Below are positions 47,074-55,255 of a stretch of DNA of 64,000 nt, piece after piece. The notes under the pieces are model-generated. The model was not told where the DNA came from. It did not search any database and worked only from the letters and a program-made list of their open reading frames with translations. A program made the translations under genes and the position numbers. Positions within the stretch are counted from its first letter, which is position 1; each line of letters begins with the position of its first letter. The stretch is from Burkholderiales bacterium. GTDB taxonomy: Bacteria; Pseudomonadota; Gammaproteobacteria; Burkholderiales; Burkholderiaceae_C. The DNA lies in NCBI GenBank assembly GCA_016703325.1, contig JADJCH010000035.1, forward strand, positions 15,436 to 79,435, written 5' to 3'.

Positions 47074-48321
47074 ATGGCGACGCGGATTGACACGGTCGAA
47101 GGGCGCAACAGGCTCAAGCCACGGAAAGCGACGTACTGGCACACCGTGCGCAAGGGCTGCCAGCTCGGATTTCGGCGGATGTCAGCCGACGCACCTGGCA
47201 CCTGGCTGGCCCAGGCATACGACACGTCGACCTTCAAACAGACAAGACGCAGCCTGGGCGACTTCAGCGACGTCGCCCCGGGCGAGCGCTTCGAGGCCGC
47301 ACGAAAAGCAGCGGAGAAGTGGTTCGCGCACCTTGACAAGGGCGGCAGTCTGGAGGTAGTGACCGTGAAGGTGGCGTGTGAGCAGTACGTCACCTACGTC
47401 AGAGCCCAATCGGTCCTGGCTCGCAGCCCCGCAGACAAACAGAAAATTCTGCGGAACGCTACAGACTTGGAAGGTCGATACAGGCGATGGGTCAACGGCG
47501 CCCCGCTCGGCGCAATCGAGTTGCAGAAGCTGCAGCGGACTCAGCTTGAGTCCTGGACGCTGACACTGGCGGGAACTGCCGTTCTGATTGACCCGTACGC
47601 ACCTCAGCCGCGAACCCGCCCACGCGCGCGGTCAACCATCAACCGGGACATGACTGCGCTGCGAGCCGCGCTGAACCGTGCGCACGATGTCGGCCTCGTC
47701 ACCAGCGACCTCGCGTGGAAAGAGGCCTTGAAGCCACTGGACAATGCCAACGGTCGCAGGAATGTATACATCAACAGCAAGCAGCGGGCGGCATTGGTTG
47801 CGGCCATACCCTCTGCTGACATTGCCGCGTTCGTTCGCGCGATGACTCTTTTGCCCCTTCGGCCCGGTGCGCTTGCCGCGCTGACGGTGGAGAATTTCGA
47901 CGCTCGTCGTGGTGCACTACGTGTATCGCTCGACAAGGTAGGAAGCGGTCGAGAATTTCAGCTGCCGACGGAGACCGCGAACTTTCTCAAGAAGCAGTCC
48001 AAAGGCAAATCGCCTGGAACTCCGTTGTTTGCGCGCGCCGATGGCAAGGCATGGAACAAGGACGCCTGGAAAGGCCCCGTGAAAGACGCGGTCGCAGCGG
48101 CCAACCGTGCTGCCGAAGTAGCACACGACGAGTCAAGCGCGCTACCGACAAATGTCACGGCATATACGCTGCGACACTCGGTCATCACCGACTTGGTCGA
48201 TGCCGATGTGAATGCGCTGACCATCGCGTTCCTGTCCGGGACCAGCGTCGCCATGATTGAGAAGCACTACTTCCAGCCCGGCAATCGCACCGCGTCGGCA
48301 CTTCAGCATCTGGTGCTGTAG
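47074..48321 (+). CDS. Tyrosine recombinase, island integrase
   Basis: A 415-residue site-specific recombinase. The SAM-like core-binding domain is at about 90-200 and the catalytic domain follows: first Arg in LLPLRPGALAALT, second Arg in AYTLRHSVITDL and the Tyr nucleophile in MIEKHYFQ. The His of the HxxR box appears as Tyr (YTLR) and the late H/W position is Thr (SGT), so two catalytic positions deviate. Its place beside the tRNA-Val fragment marks it as the enzyme that inserted the island. No excisionase gene is seen nearby. Confidence 0.92.
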   Translation: MATRIDTVEGRNRLKPRKATYWHTVRKGCQLGFRRMSADAPGTWLAQAYDTSTFKQTRRSLGDFSDVAPGERFEAARKAAEKWFAHLDKGGSLEVVTVKVACEQYVTYVRAQSVLARSPADKQKILRNATDLEGRYRRWVNGAPLGAIELQKLQRTQLESWTLTLAGTAVLIDPYAPQPRTRPRARSTINRDMTALRAALNRAHDVGLVTSDLAWKEALKPLDNANGRRNVYINSKQRAALVAAIPSADIAAFVRAMTLLPLRPGALAALTVENFDARRGALRVSLDKVGSGREFQLPTETANFLKKQSKGKSPGTPLFARADGKAWNKDAWKGPVKDAVAAANRAAEVAHDESSALPTNVTAYTLRHSVITDLVDADVNALTIAFLSGTSVAMIEKHYFQPGNRTASALQHLVL

Positions 48322-48413
48322 CCCGGCAAGGGCACCACCAGCCTTGGTGTGCAAACGCACGCCCTCTACTGCCGCAGTTGGTTGACCCAAGGGCTCGTTC
48401 GACGGCCCAGGCG

Positions 48414-49736
48414 TCAGACCAGGAAGCAGGCTTCCAGCTCCGCCCGGTCTTCCGCCGACAGTCCGAGCTGCTTGGCCTTGTTCTGCCAGTTGCCGAGTAC
48501 CTGTCGCAGCCGTGCCAAGTCCTCCTGAGCCTGCTGCGGCGTGACCTTGTAGAAGTCGGCCGTGTGCAACACGGTGTCCAGGTCCGGCTCGGCGCTCGCG
48601 TCATCCAACGCCAGCACATGCGCGTCCTTCTTCGTCGAAGGGTTCAGGTCGTAGGCTGGAGCCAGGCGCCAACCGCCGGCTTCGCGGATGAAGCCGTGGT
48701 TGCGCAGGTGGTCGTCACGGTTGGCGACCGCCACGTTGAACAGCACGCGCCGGAAAAGCTCGCGCAGGTCCTCGTCAATCTTGCCAGGTACGCCCTGCTT
48801 GGAGGCGATGAACTCGGCCAGGTCCAGGTACGACGCCTGCTCGCTGTCGCTGCGACCAAGCACAGCCATTGCGGACGTGAAAAAGCGTCGCCGGCCAGTT
48901 TGGCGGTCAAAGCGCTGCGTGACAAAGGTGTTGTACCCGAGGCCAATGCGCTCGAGTCGAGCTGGTGCGACATGCAGACCGAACTCCGAAGCGAGCTGGT
49001 GCACGAGCATCTCGCGCAAGGCCCAGTCGTGGTCGTCATCGGCGCCGGGGAACTTGGCAATCCACAGCCGCCCTTGGCCGTCCTGCAGGTTGGCCTTCGG
49101 CCGGGCGCCGCCGAGCGAGGCTCCTGGCGCCACTAGCACCTTGAGCCACTGTTGCAGCAGGTCCAGGTCGTCTACCCTCTTGCGGGTGAGCTCCAGCGCC
49201 ACGGCCTGCAACTCGCCCATGTGCGTCAACGCCGGAGCCGCCAGCGCCTGATTGGCAAGACAGATGCCGTCCATGAAGACTGGCGCCGGACCTTGTTTGA
49301 GCTGCTTGTCGCTTTGCAGTGCTGAGAAGCGCAAGGCACCCATGCGGGTCACATCCTGCACGCCGAGGAAGAAGTCCCAGGGACGCAACTCACGGCGTGC
49401 CCGCTCTTGCTGCTTTGCCTCGACCACCTCGCGACGCTTCATGAGCGTCTGGCCCCAACGGTCGGGACAGCTGTCCAAGAAGATACCGAAGTTCGAGTCT
49501 TTGGGGTGAAAGTTGCCGCCGGCCAGCGAAAGCTCTGGGTCCAACGCAAAGGCGGCGCCGTTCTTCAGCCACAGCGGCGAGTACTCGAAGCGCACCGACT
49601 CCTGACCAGAGCGGTGCAATCGGCCGAGGTGCGTCAGCGGCCCGAATGTCGGGTCGTCCAGCCAGACCTCGAGGCCCTCGGGGAGTGCGCCAGATGAAGT
49701 CGCTGCGCGGCCGGCGGGCTTCTTCGCGGCCGTCAC
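48414..49736 (-). CDS. hipA: HipA-family Ser/Thr kinase toxin
   Basis: A 440-residue HipA-like kinase starting at a GTG that overlaps the hipB stop (GTGA). The N-terminal HipA_N domain (FEYSPLWLKNGAAFALDPELSL), the Gly-rich loop SLGGARPKA, the ATP Lys in WIAKFP, the catalytic NVAVANRDDHLRNHGF and metal site LAPAYDLNPS are intact. HipA phosphorylates GltX or similar targets to induce dormancy. It is convergent with the integrase. Confidence 0.93.
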   Translation of the reverse strand: MTAAKKPAGRAATSSGALPEGLEVWLDDPTFGPLTHLGRLHRSGQESVRFEYSPLWLKNGAAFALDPELSLAGGNFHPKDSNFGIFLDSCPDRWGQTLMKRREVVEAKQQERARRELRPWDFFLGVQDVTRMGALRFSALQSDKQLKQGPAPVFMDGICLANQALAAPALTHMGELQAVALELTRKRVDDLDLLQQWLKVLVAPGASLGGARPKANLQDGQGRLWIAKFPGADDDHDWALREMLVHQLASEFGLHVAPARLERIGLGYNTFVTQRFDRQTGRRRFFTSAMAVLGRSDSEQASYLDLAEFIASKQGVPGKIDEDLRELFRRVLFNVAVANRDDHLRNHGFIREAGGWRLAPAYDLNPSTKKDAHVLALDDASAEPDLDTVLHTADFYKVTPQQAQEDLARLRQVLGNWQNKAKQLGLSAEDRAELEACFLV

Positions 49737-50134
49737 GACGCGTCTCCCTCGATGGGGGAAGAAGTGTCTCCTGCCTCCGACTCTTTGTTGCTTCCGGTCG
49801 CCTCGACGCCGTAAGCCGGCGCCCTGCGCCTCGGCGCACGCCGAGGCACGCCCAGCTCCGCATCCTGCAGGCGGCGCCCGACCGGGTCCTCGGCGGCCAA
49901 CAGGCCCACGTCATTCTCCAGACCGAGCACAGCCAGCACGCGCAGGTAGGTCCCCATCGTGACGGCGGCATCCCCTTGCTCGACCTTGTTGAGCGTTGGG
50001 CGAGACACCGCCGCGCGTTCGGCCACTTGCGTGACGGTGAAGCGACGTCGCAGTCTCGCCTCGCGCAGGCGTTGCCCCAGCGCGCGAAGCAGCCGCGACT
50101 GAGCAGGGTAAAGAGCAGGCGCTTTGGCTGGCAT
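49733..50134 (-). CDS. hipB: HipB-type XRE antitoxin
   Basis: About 133 residues from ATG 50134; an in-frame ATG at 50155 would add seven. The XRE helix-turn-helix is LGQRLREARLRRRFTVTQVAERAAVSRPTLNKVEQG. The C-terminal 50 residues are Arg/Pro rich and disordered. It neutralises HipA and represses the operon. Candidate operators at 50141-50181 overlap the start region. Confidence 0.9.
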   Translation of the reverse strand: MPAKAPALYPAQSRLLRALGQRLREARLRRRFTVTQVAERAAVSRPTLNKVEQGDAAVTMGTYLRVLAVLGLENDVGLLAAEDPVGRRLQDAELGVPRRAPRRRAPAYGVEATGSNKESEAGDTSSPIEGDAS

Positions 50135-50140
50135 AACAGA

Positions 50141-50181
50141 AAGCATTGTAGACATGCAGTCACTTCAAGGAAGCAATGCTT
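50141..50181. promoter_or_regulatory. Candidate HipB operators
   Basis: AAGCATTG (50141-50148) and CAATGCTT (50174-50181) are perfect inverted repeats 33 bases apart. The right one lies in a perfect palindrome AAGCA-A-TGCTT (50171-50181), and the left one continues into GCAT-N7-ATGC (50143-50157). Position upstream of and over hipB starts suits autorepression. Confidence 0.55.
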
Positions 50182-50521
50182 ACTCTTAAATTTGAACATC
50201 CACGAACCGGTCGAGCTACCAACAAGCGCAAGCGTTCCTGGCGATGTATGGACACTTTGCCAACAATGGTTGCTCTTTTACGGATGCCAAGACGTGCCCT
50301 GCAGGCATCGGAGTACGCGGGTGGCGCAAGCTGGCCGGACCGAGAGTTCAGACGTGGTGTGGTCTGCCTTGGTCCCAACTCTTCATTCGCTGCAGGCCGC
50401 GTCCCTGCGCAGCATCGCTGAGGAAACCGGGATACACATGGCGACTCCGGCCTTCCGCAGGCCCGGCTACCTGACTGAAAGCCGCCCGGAGCACGCTCAT
50501 CAGCTGAAGCACGAAGCAAAG
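50182..50521. other. Gene-free stretch
   Basis: No reading frame here has protein-like content, and no RNA gene or repeat is recognised. It probably holds the leftover promoter region of hipB and spacer DNA. Confidence 0.5.
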
Positions 50522-50542
50522 GGCCCGACACAAGGTCGGGCC
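50522..50542 (-). terminator. Hairpin after DUF2591 remnant
   Basis: GGCCCGAC (50522-50529) and GTCGGGCC (50535-50542) form an 8-bp stem with a five-base loop, followed on the minus strand by CTTTGC, just past the stop at 50550. Confidence 0.6.
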
Positions 50543-50549
50543 GAGAAAT

Positions 50550-50911
50550 TTAGATGTCTTCCTCCGACAAGAATCGTGGCACCTCAATCTCTTCCCCGAA
50601 GTGGAGTGCGGCAAGGCTTCGCATCGCTGCAATCAAAATGGTTGGCCCATGCTGACGATATTCGCCATCAAGAGTTGCAGTCCATTCTTTGACATTTTCA
50701 TCGTGCGGAGAAAAACATTCTGTTGAGACGCCAAACAACTCAATCAATGGCCCACCGTGCTCATACCGAGCCGATGCGACCACACTTTGAGGTAGTTGGG
50801 CAAAAGCTCGGCTGGTGGCAAATATGCGACGCCTGGCAGCTCAATATTTACAGAACTAGCGGTAGCCCAGTCCAGGAGGCGCCCTACCGCCTGTGATGTT
50901 TTTACCTTCAT
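50550..50911 (-). pseudogene. DUF2591 phage-type protein, frameshifted
   Basis: Two overlapping frames together make a complete DUF2591 protein of about 120 residues. The first frame has the N terminus MKVKTSQAVGRLLDWA (ATG 50911, with AAGGAAA ribosome site); the second has YEHGGPLIE, then HGPTILIAAMRSLAALHFGEEIEVP. They join through FAQLPQSVVASARYEHGG if one base is added or removed near 50793-50800, beside a TTTT run. Either a disabled gene or a sequencing error. DUF2591 proteins are small phage proteins of unknown function. Confidence 0.75.
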
Positions 50912-51050
50912 GGATTGATTTCCTTTCGAACGACAGCAAGGCGCTGTCATACGGTATAGAAGGAAATCTCTGCATGAGGCCGAATTTCCCCGACTAAATT
51001 ATCAGGACAGCCGAAGAAGGACGAACCAAGCCATGCAGGAGAGGGCGGAG

Positions 51051-51770
51051 TCAAGTCTGAAGTGCAACGGTTTTGGCAGTGACCGCCTGTCTCTCGGCGA
51101 GCTTGGCCTGGACGATTTCGGTATAGACCTCGCGAGGCGTTCGGAAGTCGAGGATCTTGCGAGGCCGGTCATTGAGCATGGCTTCGATGTGGGCAAGCTT
51201 CTGCGGGGTGTTGGAGGGGACAGATCAGTGCCCTTGGGTAGGAACTGTCGGACCAAGCCGTTCATGTTCTCGTTGGAGCCGCGCTGCCAGGGGCTGTAGG
51301 GCTCGCAGAAGTACACGGGCATGTCGGTGGCCTCGGTCAGCTCCTGGTGGCGGGCCATTTCGCAGCCGCGGTCGTAGGTGAAGCTTTGGCGCATCTCAAA
51401 AATAACAATCTTGAAGCAACGACTGAAGCCTTCGAGGGGCGTGCTGAGCGGTGCAGCCGTTCATCTGGGTAAGCAGCACGAAGCGGCTGTGACGCTCCAC
51501 GGCTGTGCCGATGGCGCTGGCGTTGCGCGCGCCCTTGATGAAGTCGCCCTCCCAGTGGCCGGGTACCAGCCGGGAATCGGCCTCGGCGGGCGCTCGCTCA
51601 GGGGCAAGCGAGGTTGACGATATTGCCGCCCTTGCGGTTGGTGCCCTGAGCGCGTGGCATGCGCTTGGCGTGCCTGCGGCGCAGCTGGGCGATGAGTTCG
51701 GTGCGCAGCTCGCCGCGCGGCACCAGGTAGACGGCCTGGTAGATGGTCTCGTGCGAGACGCTCTGGGTCA
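51051..51770 (-). pseudogene. IS30 transposase, middle and C-terminal part, frameshifted
   Basis: The DDE parts of an IS30 transposase lie in different frames: VTQSVSHETIYQAVYLVPRGEL first, then HWEGDFIKGARNAS (first Asp), TYDRGCEMARHQEL (second Asp), GSNENMNGLVRQFLPKGTDLS (Glu) and finally RPRKILDFRTPREVYTEIV. At least four frame changes or stops separate them, so no active enzyme is made. The N-terminal part lies at 53327-53666 across the IS110 insertion. Confidence 0.88.
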
Positions 51771-52214
51771 CCCATTACCGGCCGCCGTCAACAGGCACGA
51801 ACAAAACCCTGCGACCGCGTCGCACATCCGTCAAGACCTGCCTGAACGGATCGGCCCATCGCCAGCACGCTTGGTTCTCACGGTCTGGTTGCGCCGAGAC
51901 AGCGCACCAGTCACCCATCAGGATCAAGGCTTCACCGCCTCGCAACGGCTGGCCCCTGGCTGCGTCTGCAGCCCCAGAAAACCCTCTGTTCCCCACCGCC
52001 TCCAATCGCGGCAGCCGAGCGCTGGCTCGGCCGCACAGGTCTGTGGCTTCGCATTGCGGCGATCCAACCCCTTGTGGCTGGCGGTACGGGCGCTGTCGAA
52101 CACGGTCGAATCTCGCTGATCAAGCAGGGGCGGGATCGGCTGCGGCGTGCAATCAGGTCTGATGGTTGTGCCAACCCCATGGTGGCACTGCCGCAGCCGT
52201 CCCTTCATCTCGTC
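51771..52214 (-). other. Non-coding end of IS110-type element, candidate bridge RNA
   Basis: The 444 bases downstream of the transposase have no credible gene. In IS1111-group elements this is where the bridge (seek) RNA that specifies target and donor sites is encoded. I could not fold the RNA by eye or identify its guide loops, so this is family-based inference. Confidence 0.4.
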
Positions 52215-53234
52215 CTACCCGAACGCCCGGCTGGCCTCGAAGGGCCGGCCGTCCTTCATCACATGCCAGCAGGCCCTGGCCAGCTTGTGCGCCACCGCCT
52301 TGATGGCCCACCACCGACAGGCTGCTCGCGCACTTCTTCTGGTACCAGCGCTTGATCGCCGCGTCGTAGCGCGCACCGCAAAGTGCGCCGCCTCGATGAA
52401 GGCCCAGGCCAGGTGCTTGTTGCCGCACTTGGCGTTGCCTTCGCCCTTCTTCTTGCCGTTGGACTCCCGGCGTGAATCCACCGTGCGCGCATAGGACGCG
52501 AACTGGCCCGGGCTGGCAAACCGGCCGATGTCGCCGGTCTCCAGCGCGATGGTCAGCGCCAGCACGTCGCCCACGCCGCTGACGCTCTTGAGCGCCTGGA
52601 ACGACTCGCTCAGCTTGGTGCTGGCCAGGATGCGCCGCTCCAGGGTGTGCACCTGCCGGTCCAGGCAGTCCATCACCGCCAGGTTGGCCTTCAGGGCCAG
52701 CTTCTGATCGTCGAGCAGGTTCATCGCGTCGATGTCTTCGTCGTCCCAGCGCTTGATGTCGTTGCCGCTGCACTGCGCGCCCAGGTTGCGCGCCACCAGG
52801 TTCTGCATGCTCAGGATCTGGCTGCTGCGCTGGCGCACCAGTTGGCTGCGTTTGCGCATCAGGTCGCGCACGGCGCGCTGCTCGCGCGGGTAGATGTAGC
52901 CCTCGGGCAGGATGCCCAGGCGCAGCAGGTGGGCCAGGTGGCGCGCATCGCTGAAGTCGCCGCTGTGCTTGAGCCCGTCGTAGACCTTCACCGCCGCGGT
53001 GTTGACCAGGTGCACCCGGTAGCCCGCATCCTGCAGCCCGTCGACCAGCCAGTACCAGTTGTAGGTCGACTCCACCGCCACGCCCAGGATCGAACCAGCG
53101 CACGATCGCAACGCCATCAGGATCGCCTCCAGATCGTTGGCCAGTCGCTTGGCAAACACCACCCGATCGGCCCCGTCGAGCACCATCAAGACGGCGTTGT
53201 TCGAATGCAGATCGATCCCAGCATACAGTTCCAT
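52215..53234 (-). CDS. IS110-family transposase with two compensating frameshifts
   Basis: A 339-residue DEDD transposase. The RuvC-like N-terminal domain begins YAGIDLHSNNAVLMVLDG, with VAVESTYNWYWLVDGL and SDARHLAHLLRLG carrying further acidic residues; the C-terminal Tnp_20 domain has LKSVSGVGDVLALTIALETG and FASPGQFASYARTV. Between about 52383 and 52310 the other frame encodes the expected YDAAIKRWYQKKCASSLSVV, while this frame reads an Arg/Ser-rich stretch. One base lost and one gained would explain it, so about 24 residues near the C terminus are wrong and the enzyme is probably inactive. Confidence 0.9.
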   Translation of the reverse strand: MELYAGIDLHSNNAVLMVLDGADRVVFAKRLANDLEAILMALRSCAGSILGVAVESTYNWYWLVDGLQDAGYRVHLVNTAAVKVYDGLKHSGDFSDARHLAHLLRLGILPEGYIYPREQRAVRDLMRKRSQLVRQRSSQILSMQNLVARNLGAQCSGNDIKRWDDEDIDAMNLLDDQKLALKANLAVMDCLDRQVHTLERRILASTKLSESFQALKSVSGVGDVLALTIALETGDIGRFASPGQFASYARTVDSRRESNGKKKGEGNAKCGNKHLAWAFIEAAHFAVRATTRRSSAGTRRSARAACRWWAIKAVAHKLARACWHVMKDGRPFEASRAFG

Positions 53235-53326
53235 GTCGGTCTCCTTCTTCAGCTGCGTCGTGTGAATCGCAATCCAGACGATAGGCCGTTGAGCGGAGGC
53301 CGGCTCCTCGGGTTAGATGTTTATCA

Positions 53327-53666
53327 GGTCTTCAGGGTGCATACGCTTGAGCCTGCCTGCGATCTGTTCGGGTGACAGGGCGCGCTGGAGTTCGTGGCGC
53401 ACGAACTTGCCCAGCGGGGTGTCGAATCGGGTGCCCAGCTTGCGCACGCCGGCCTTGGCCTGTACCCGGCGTTGACTGGCTGCCTGCTGAGCCCCAGCAG
53501 CCAGATAGCCCCGTTGTGGGTGTCCATTGCGCGCCAGCTCCCGGCTGATGGTCGAGGCCGAGCGGCCCATCTGCGCGGCGATCTGCCGCTTGCTCAGCTT
53601 CTGCGACACCAGCAGTCCAAGCTGCGTGCGCTCCTCAATGTTCAGGCTTGAATACTCTTGTCCCAT
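53327..53666 (-). pseudogene. IS30 transposase, N-terminal part
   Basis: The first 113 residues of an IS30 transposase: LNIEERTQLGLLVSQKLSKRQIAAQMGRS is the N-terminal helix-turn-helix that binds the inverted repeats. It ends in AGRLKRMHPEDL, where the IS110-type element is inserted; the reading frame then runs into LINI and a stop from the inserted DNA. The rest of the gene is at 51051-51770. Confidence 0.9.
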
Positions 53667-53707
53667 CGGCTCAACCTGTTGATTTCAGGGCAGTGTTGCA
53701 CTTCAGT

Positions 53708-55243
53708 TTAGAGCGTGCCGTTCGTTGCCAAACCCGCAGCCCTCGCACTGTCAGCCATACCGTAGGGGTGAAAGCCCTCACTGCATCCCGGCAAGTCCAC
53801 CTTTACACCGTCGGGCCACACCGCTACGTTGACGGCCGATTCTGCGGGGTCTGAAGCCGGCCAGGCGTCGGGCCCCGCGACCATAACGACATAAACGACA
53901 GCACACTCCGGCTCCATCCATGCCATGGCTATTGGGGCCCCCATGAGCAGAGTGTTTCGCAACCTGGACAGGGCCATCCGAACAGAACGCTCACCTGTGC
54001 AGTCAATCACCAGGTGAAACGCATCATCGGGGCGCAACCGCGCCAACCAATTTGCAGTCGAGCAGCTGAAGGGCGTCAGCATGGCTCCCGGCACGTTGCG
54101 CTCTACGTGCGCGCAGACTGCAGCGGCTTTCCCTGCGCCTACGCTTGCAAGACCAAGCAGATGTCGCGCCACGTTCTCGGATTCCAGTGTCTGTGGGTCA
54201 ACAACTTCGAGGCGGCCTACGCCGGCCCTCGCCAACAGCTCTACCACCTGGCTGCCGAGTGAGCCACATCCGAGAACAGCCACGCGCTTCACTGAAAGTG
54301 CCTGGAGGTCCCCAGTGCGATGGTCTCTTGACAAGCTCCACTGGCGGTCGATGCGGCTGACTCCAATAGGCACCAGCGTCGGCCGCGACAAACGAGGAAC
54401 GGCCTCTGCGACGACTTGCCATCCGAACACCGCTGGTCCTTGAAGCAAGGCGACCGCCGCTGGCGCCTTGTTCGGCCAGCGCGTTGAACGGTACCAACTG
54501 CTCAGTTTGCCCGCGACTCCTGTGATGCTGGACAGCAAGGCATCAAGGTCATCGAAGCTCCGCGGCCAAGTGGTCGGCGTCCATCGCTCTGCGTCGGGCA
54601 ACACGACGACAAGACAACCACCGCGCACAAGAGTACCAATCGTCCATTCTCGAGCCTGGGCCACTTTTTCTGGCCCCGAAGCTGAAGACGACGCAAGCGC
54701 CCTATCACCTTGCCCGAGATGGATTGCTACGACGTCTTGCACTGGCCCCGCGTTCACATCCACGTCGAGGAGCAATTCGATTCCTCGCCGCTGGCTTCTG
54801 CCCTTGCAGAGCGCCACGTGCCTTATCCAATAGTCCTGTCGTTCGCGATGAAACTCGGCTTCGAGCCAGCCTGGCTCTTGGCATTGGGTCAAGAAATCCG
54901 CGAGACGGTCCAGAACCTTGCCTATGGCCTCGACTGGCGCTTTGAAGTCCTCTGGCTCAGCATGCACGCCATGACAGAGGTGCCCATCGGCTTCTACGTG
55001 CGGATAGCGTAGGCAGAGGTCTCTGGACACCTCGAGACGGGCTGCACTGGCAGGAAAGTCGGCCTTCAGGGCGACAGTGATTGGCGACGAGGCAAGGCGT
55101 GCCACGGCATCGTTGAGTCGCCAGACTCGACAGCGGTCCCCGACCTCCTGTTCGACCATGCGCGTTGCCACGCAGTCCCCTTGCGCAGCGAACCAGGAGG
55201 TGACCTCGCTGACCGCGTCGGGAAAGAGTGGCAGAACCGGCAA
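53708..55243 (-). CDS. cap2: CBASS E2-E1 ligase (Cap2), 3' end cut by IS30
   Basis: A 511-residue ubiquitin-ligase-like protein. An E2-like domain (about 10-140) has its Cys at residue 90 in EADGHLCHG. An E1/ThiF domain starts near 320 with VAVLGCGSLGSQVVELLARAG, VVDPQTLESENVARH, and the E1 catalytic Cys487 in DLPGCSEGF. Cap2 conjugates the CD-NTase C terminus to a cellular target and boosts its activity. The stop codon TAA is formed at the IS30 end, 24 residues after Cys487, while relatives continue some tens of residues; the C terminus is thus probably truncated. It follows the CD-NTase gene by 12 bases. Confidence 0.87.
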   Translation of the reverse strand: MPVLPLFPDAVSEVTSWFAAQGDCVATRMVEQEVGDRCRVWRLNDAVARLASSPITVALKADFPASAARLEVSRDLCLRYPHVEADGHLCHGVHAEPEDFKAPVEAIGKVLDRLADFLTQCQEPGWLEAEFHRERQDYWIRHVALCKGRSQRRGIELLLDVDVNAGPVQDVVAIHLGQGDRALASSSASGPEKVAQAREWTIGTLVRGGCLVVVLPDAERWTPTTWPRSFDDLDALLSSITGVAGKLSSWYRSTRWPNKAPAAVALLQGPAVFGWQVVAEAVPRLSRPTLVPIGVSRIDRQWSLSRDHRTGDLQALSVKRVAVLGCGSLGSQVVELLARAGVGRLEVVDPQTLESENVARHLLGLASVGAGKAAAVCAHVERNVPGAMLTPFSCSTANWLARLRPDDAFHLVIDCTGERSVRMALSRLRNTLLMGAPIAMAWMEPECAVVYVVMVAGPDAWPASDPAESAVNVAVWPDGVKVDLPGCSEGFHPYGMADSARAAGLATNGTL

Positions 55244-55255
55244 GGCTATGACTTC

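Larger units (their letters stand above)
51771..53326 (-). mobile_element. IS110/IS1111-type element inside IS30
   Basis: A 1556-bp insertion defined precisely by the repaired IS30 reading frame; the dinucleotide CA occurs at both junctions. It has a DEDD transposase (52215-53234), 92 bases before it and 444 non-coding bases after it. A long non-coding stretch downstream of the transposase is the IS1111-group layout. Ends carry weakly similar CCGGCC-containing sequences. Confidence 0.87.
51054..53709 (-). mobile_element. Decayed IS30-family element, split by an IS110-type element
   Basis: Inverted copies of CTGAAGTGCAAC mark the ends (51057-51068, and 53695-53706 in reverse). Inside are the IS30 transposase pieces and the inserted IS110-type element. 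Removing 51771-53326 restores an in-frame join MHPEDL|TQSVSHE. Its right end abuts the E2-E1 gene of the CBASS operon. A target duplication is not obvious. End positions may be off by a few bases. Confidence 0.85.

Noticed and set aside
50744..50950. Programmed frameshift in the DUF2591 gene
   Set aside because: There is a TTTT run but no clear slippery heptamer with a downstream stimulator; decay or sequencing error is simpler.
50951..51056. Search for a JAB/Cap3 remnant left of the IS30
   Set aside because: No JAMM motif (HxHxnD) or Cap3-like frame is visible in the short flank before the DUF2591 remnant.
51775..52005. Small minus-strand ORF in the non-coding end of the IS110-type element
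   Set aside because: No recognised domain, lies in the region expected to hold the bridge RNA.
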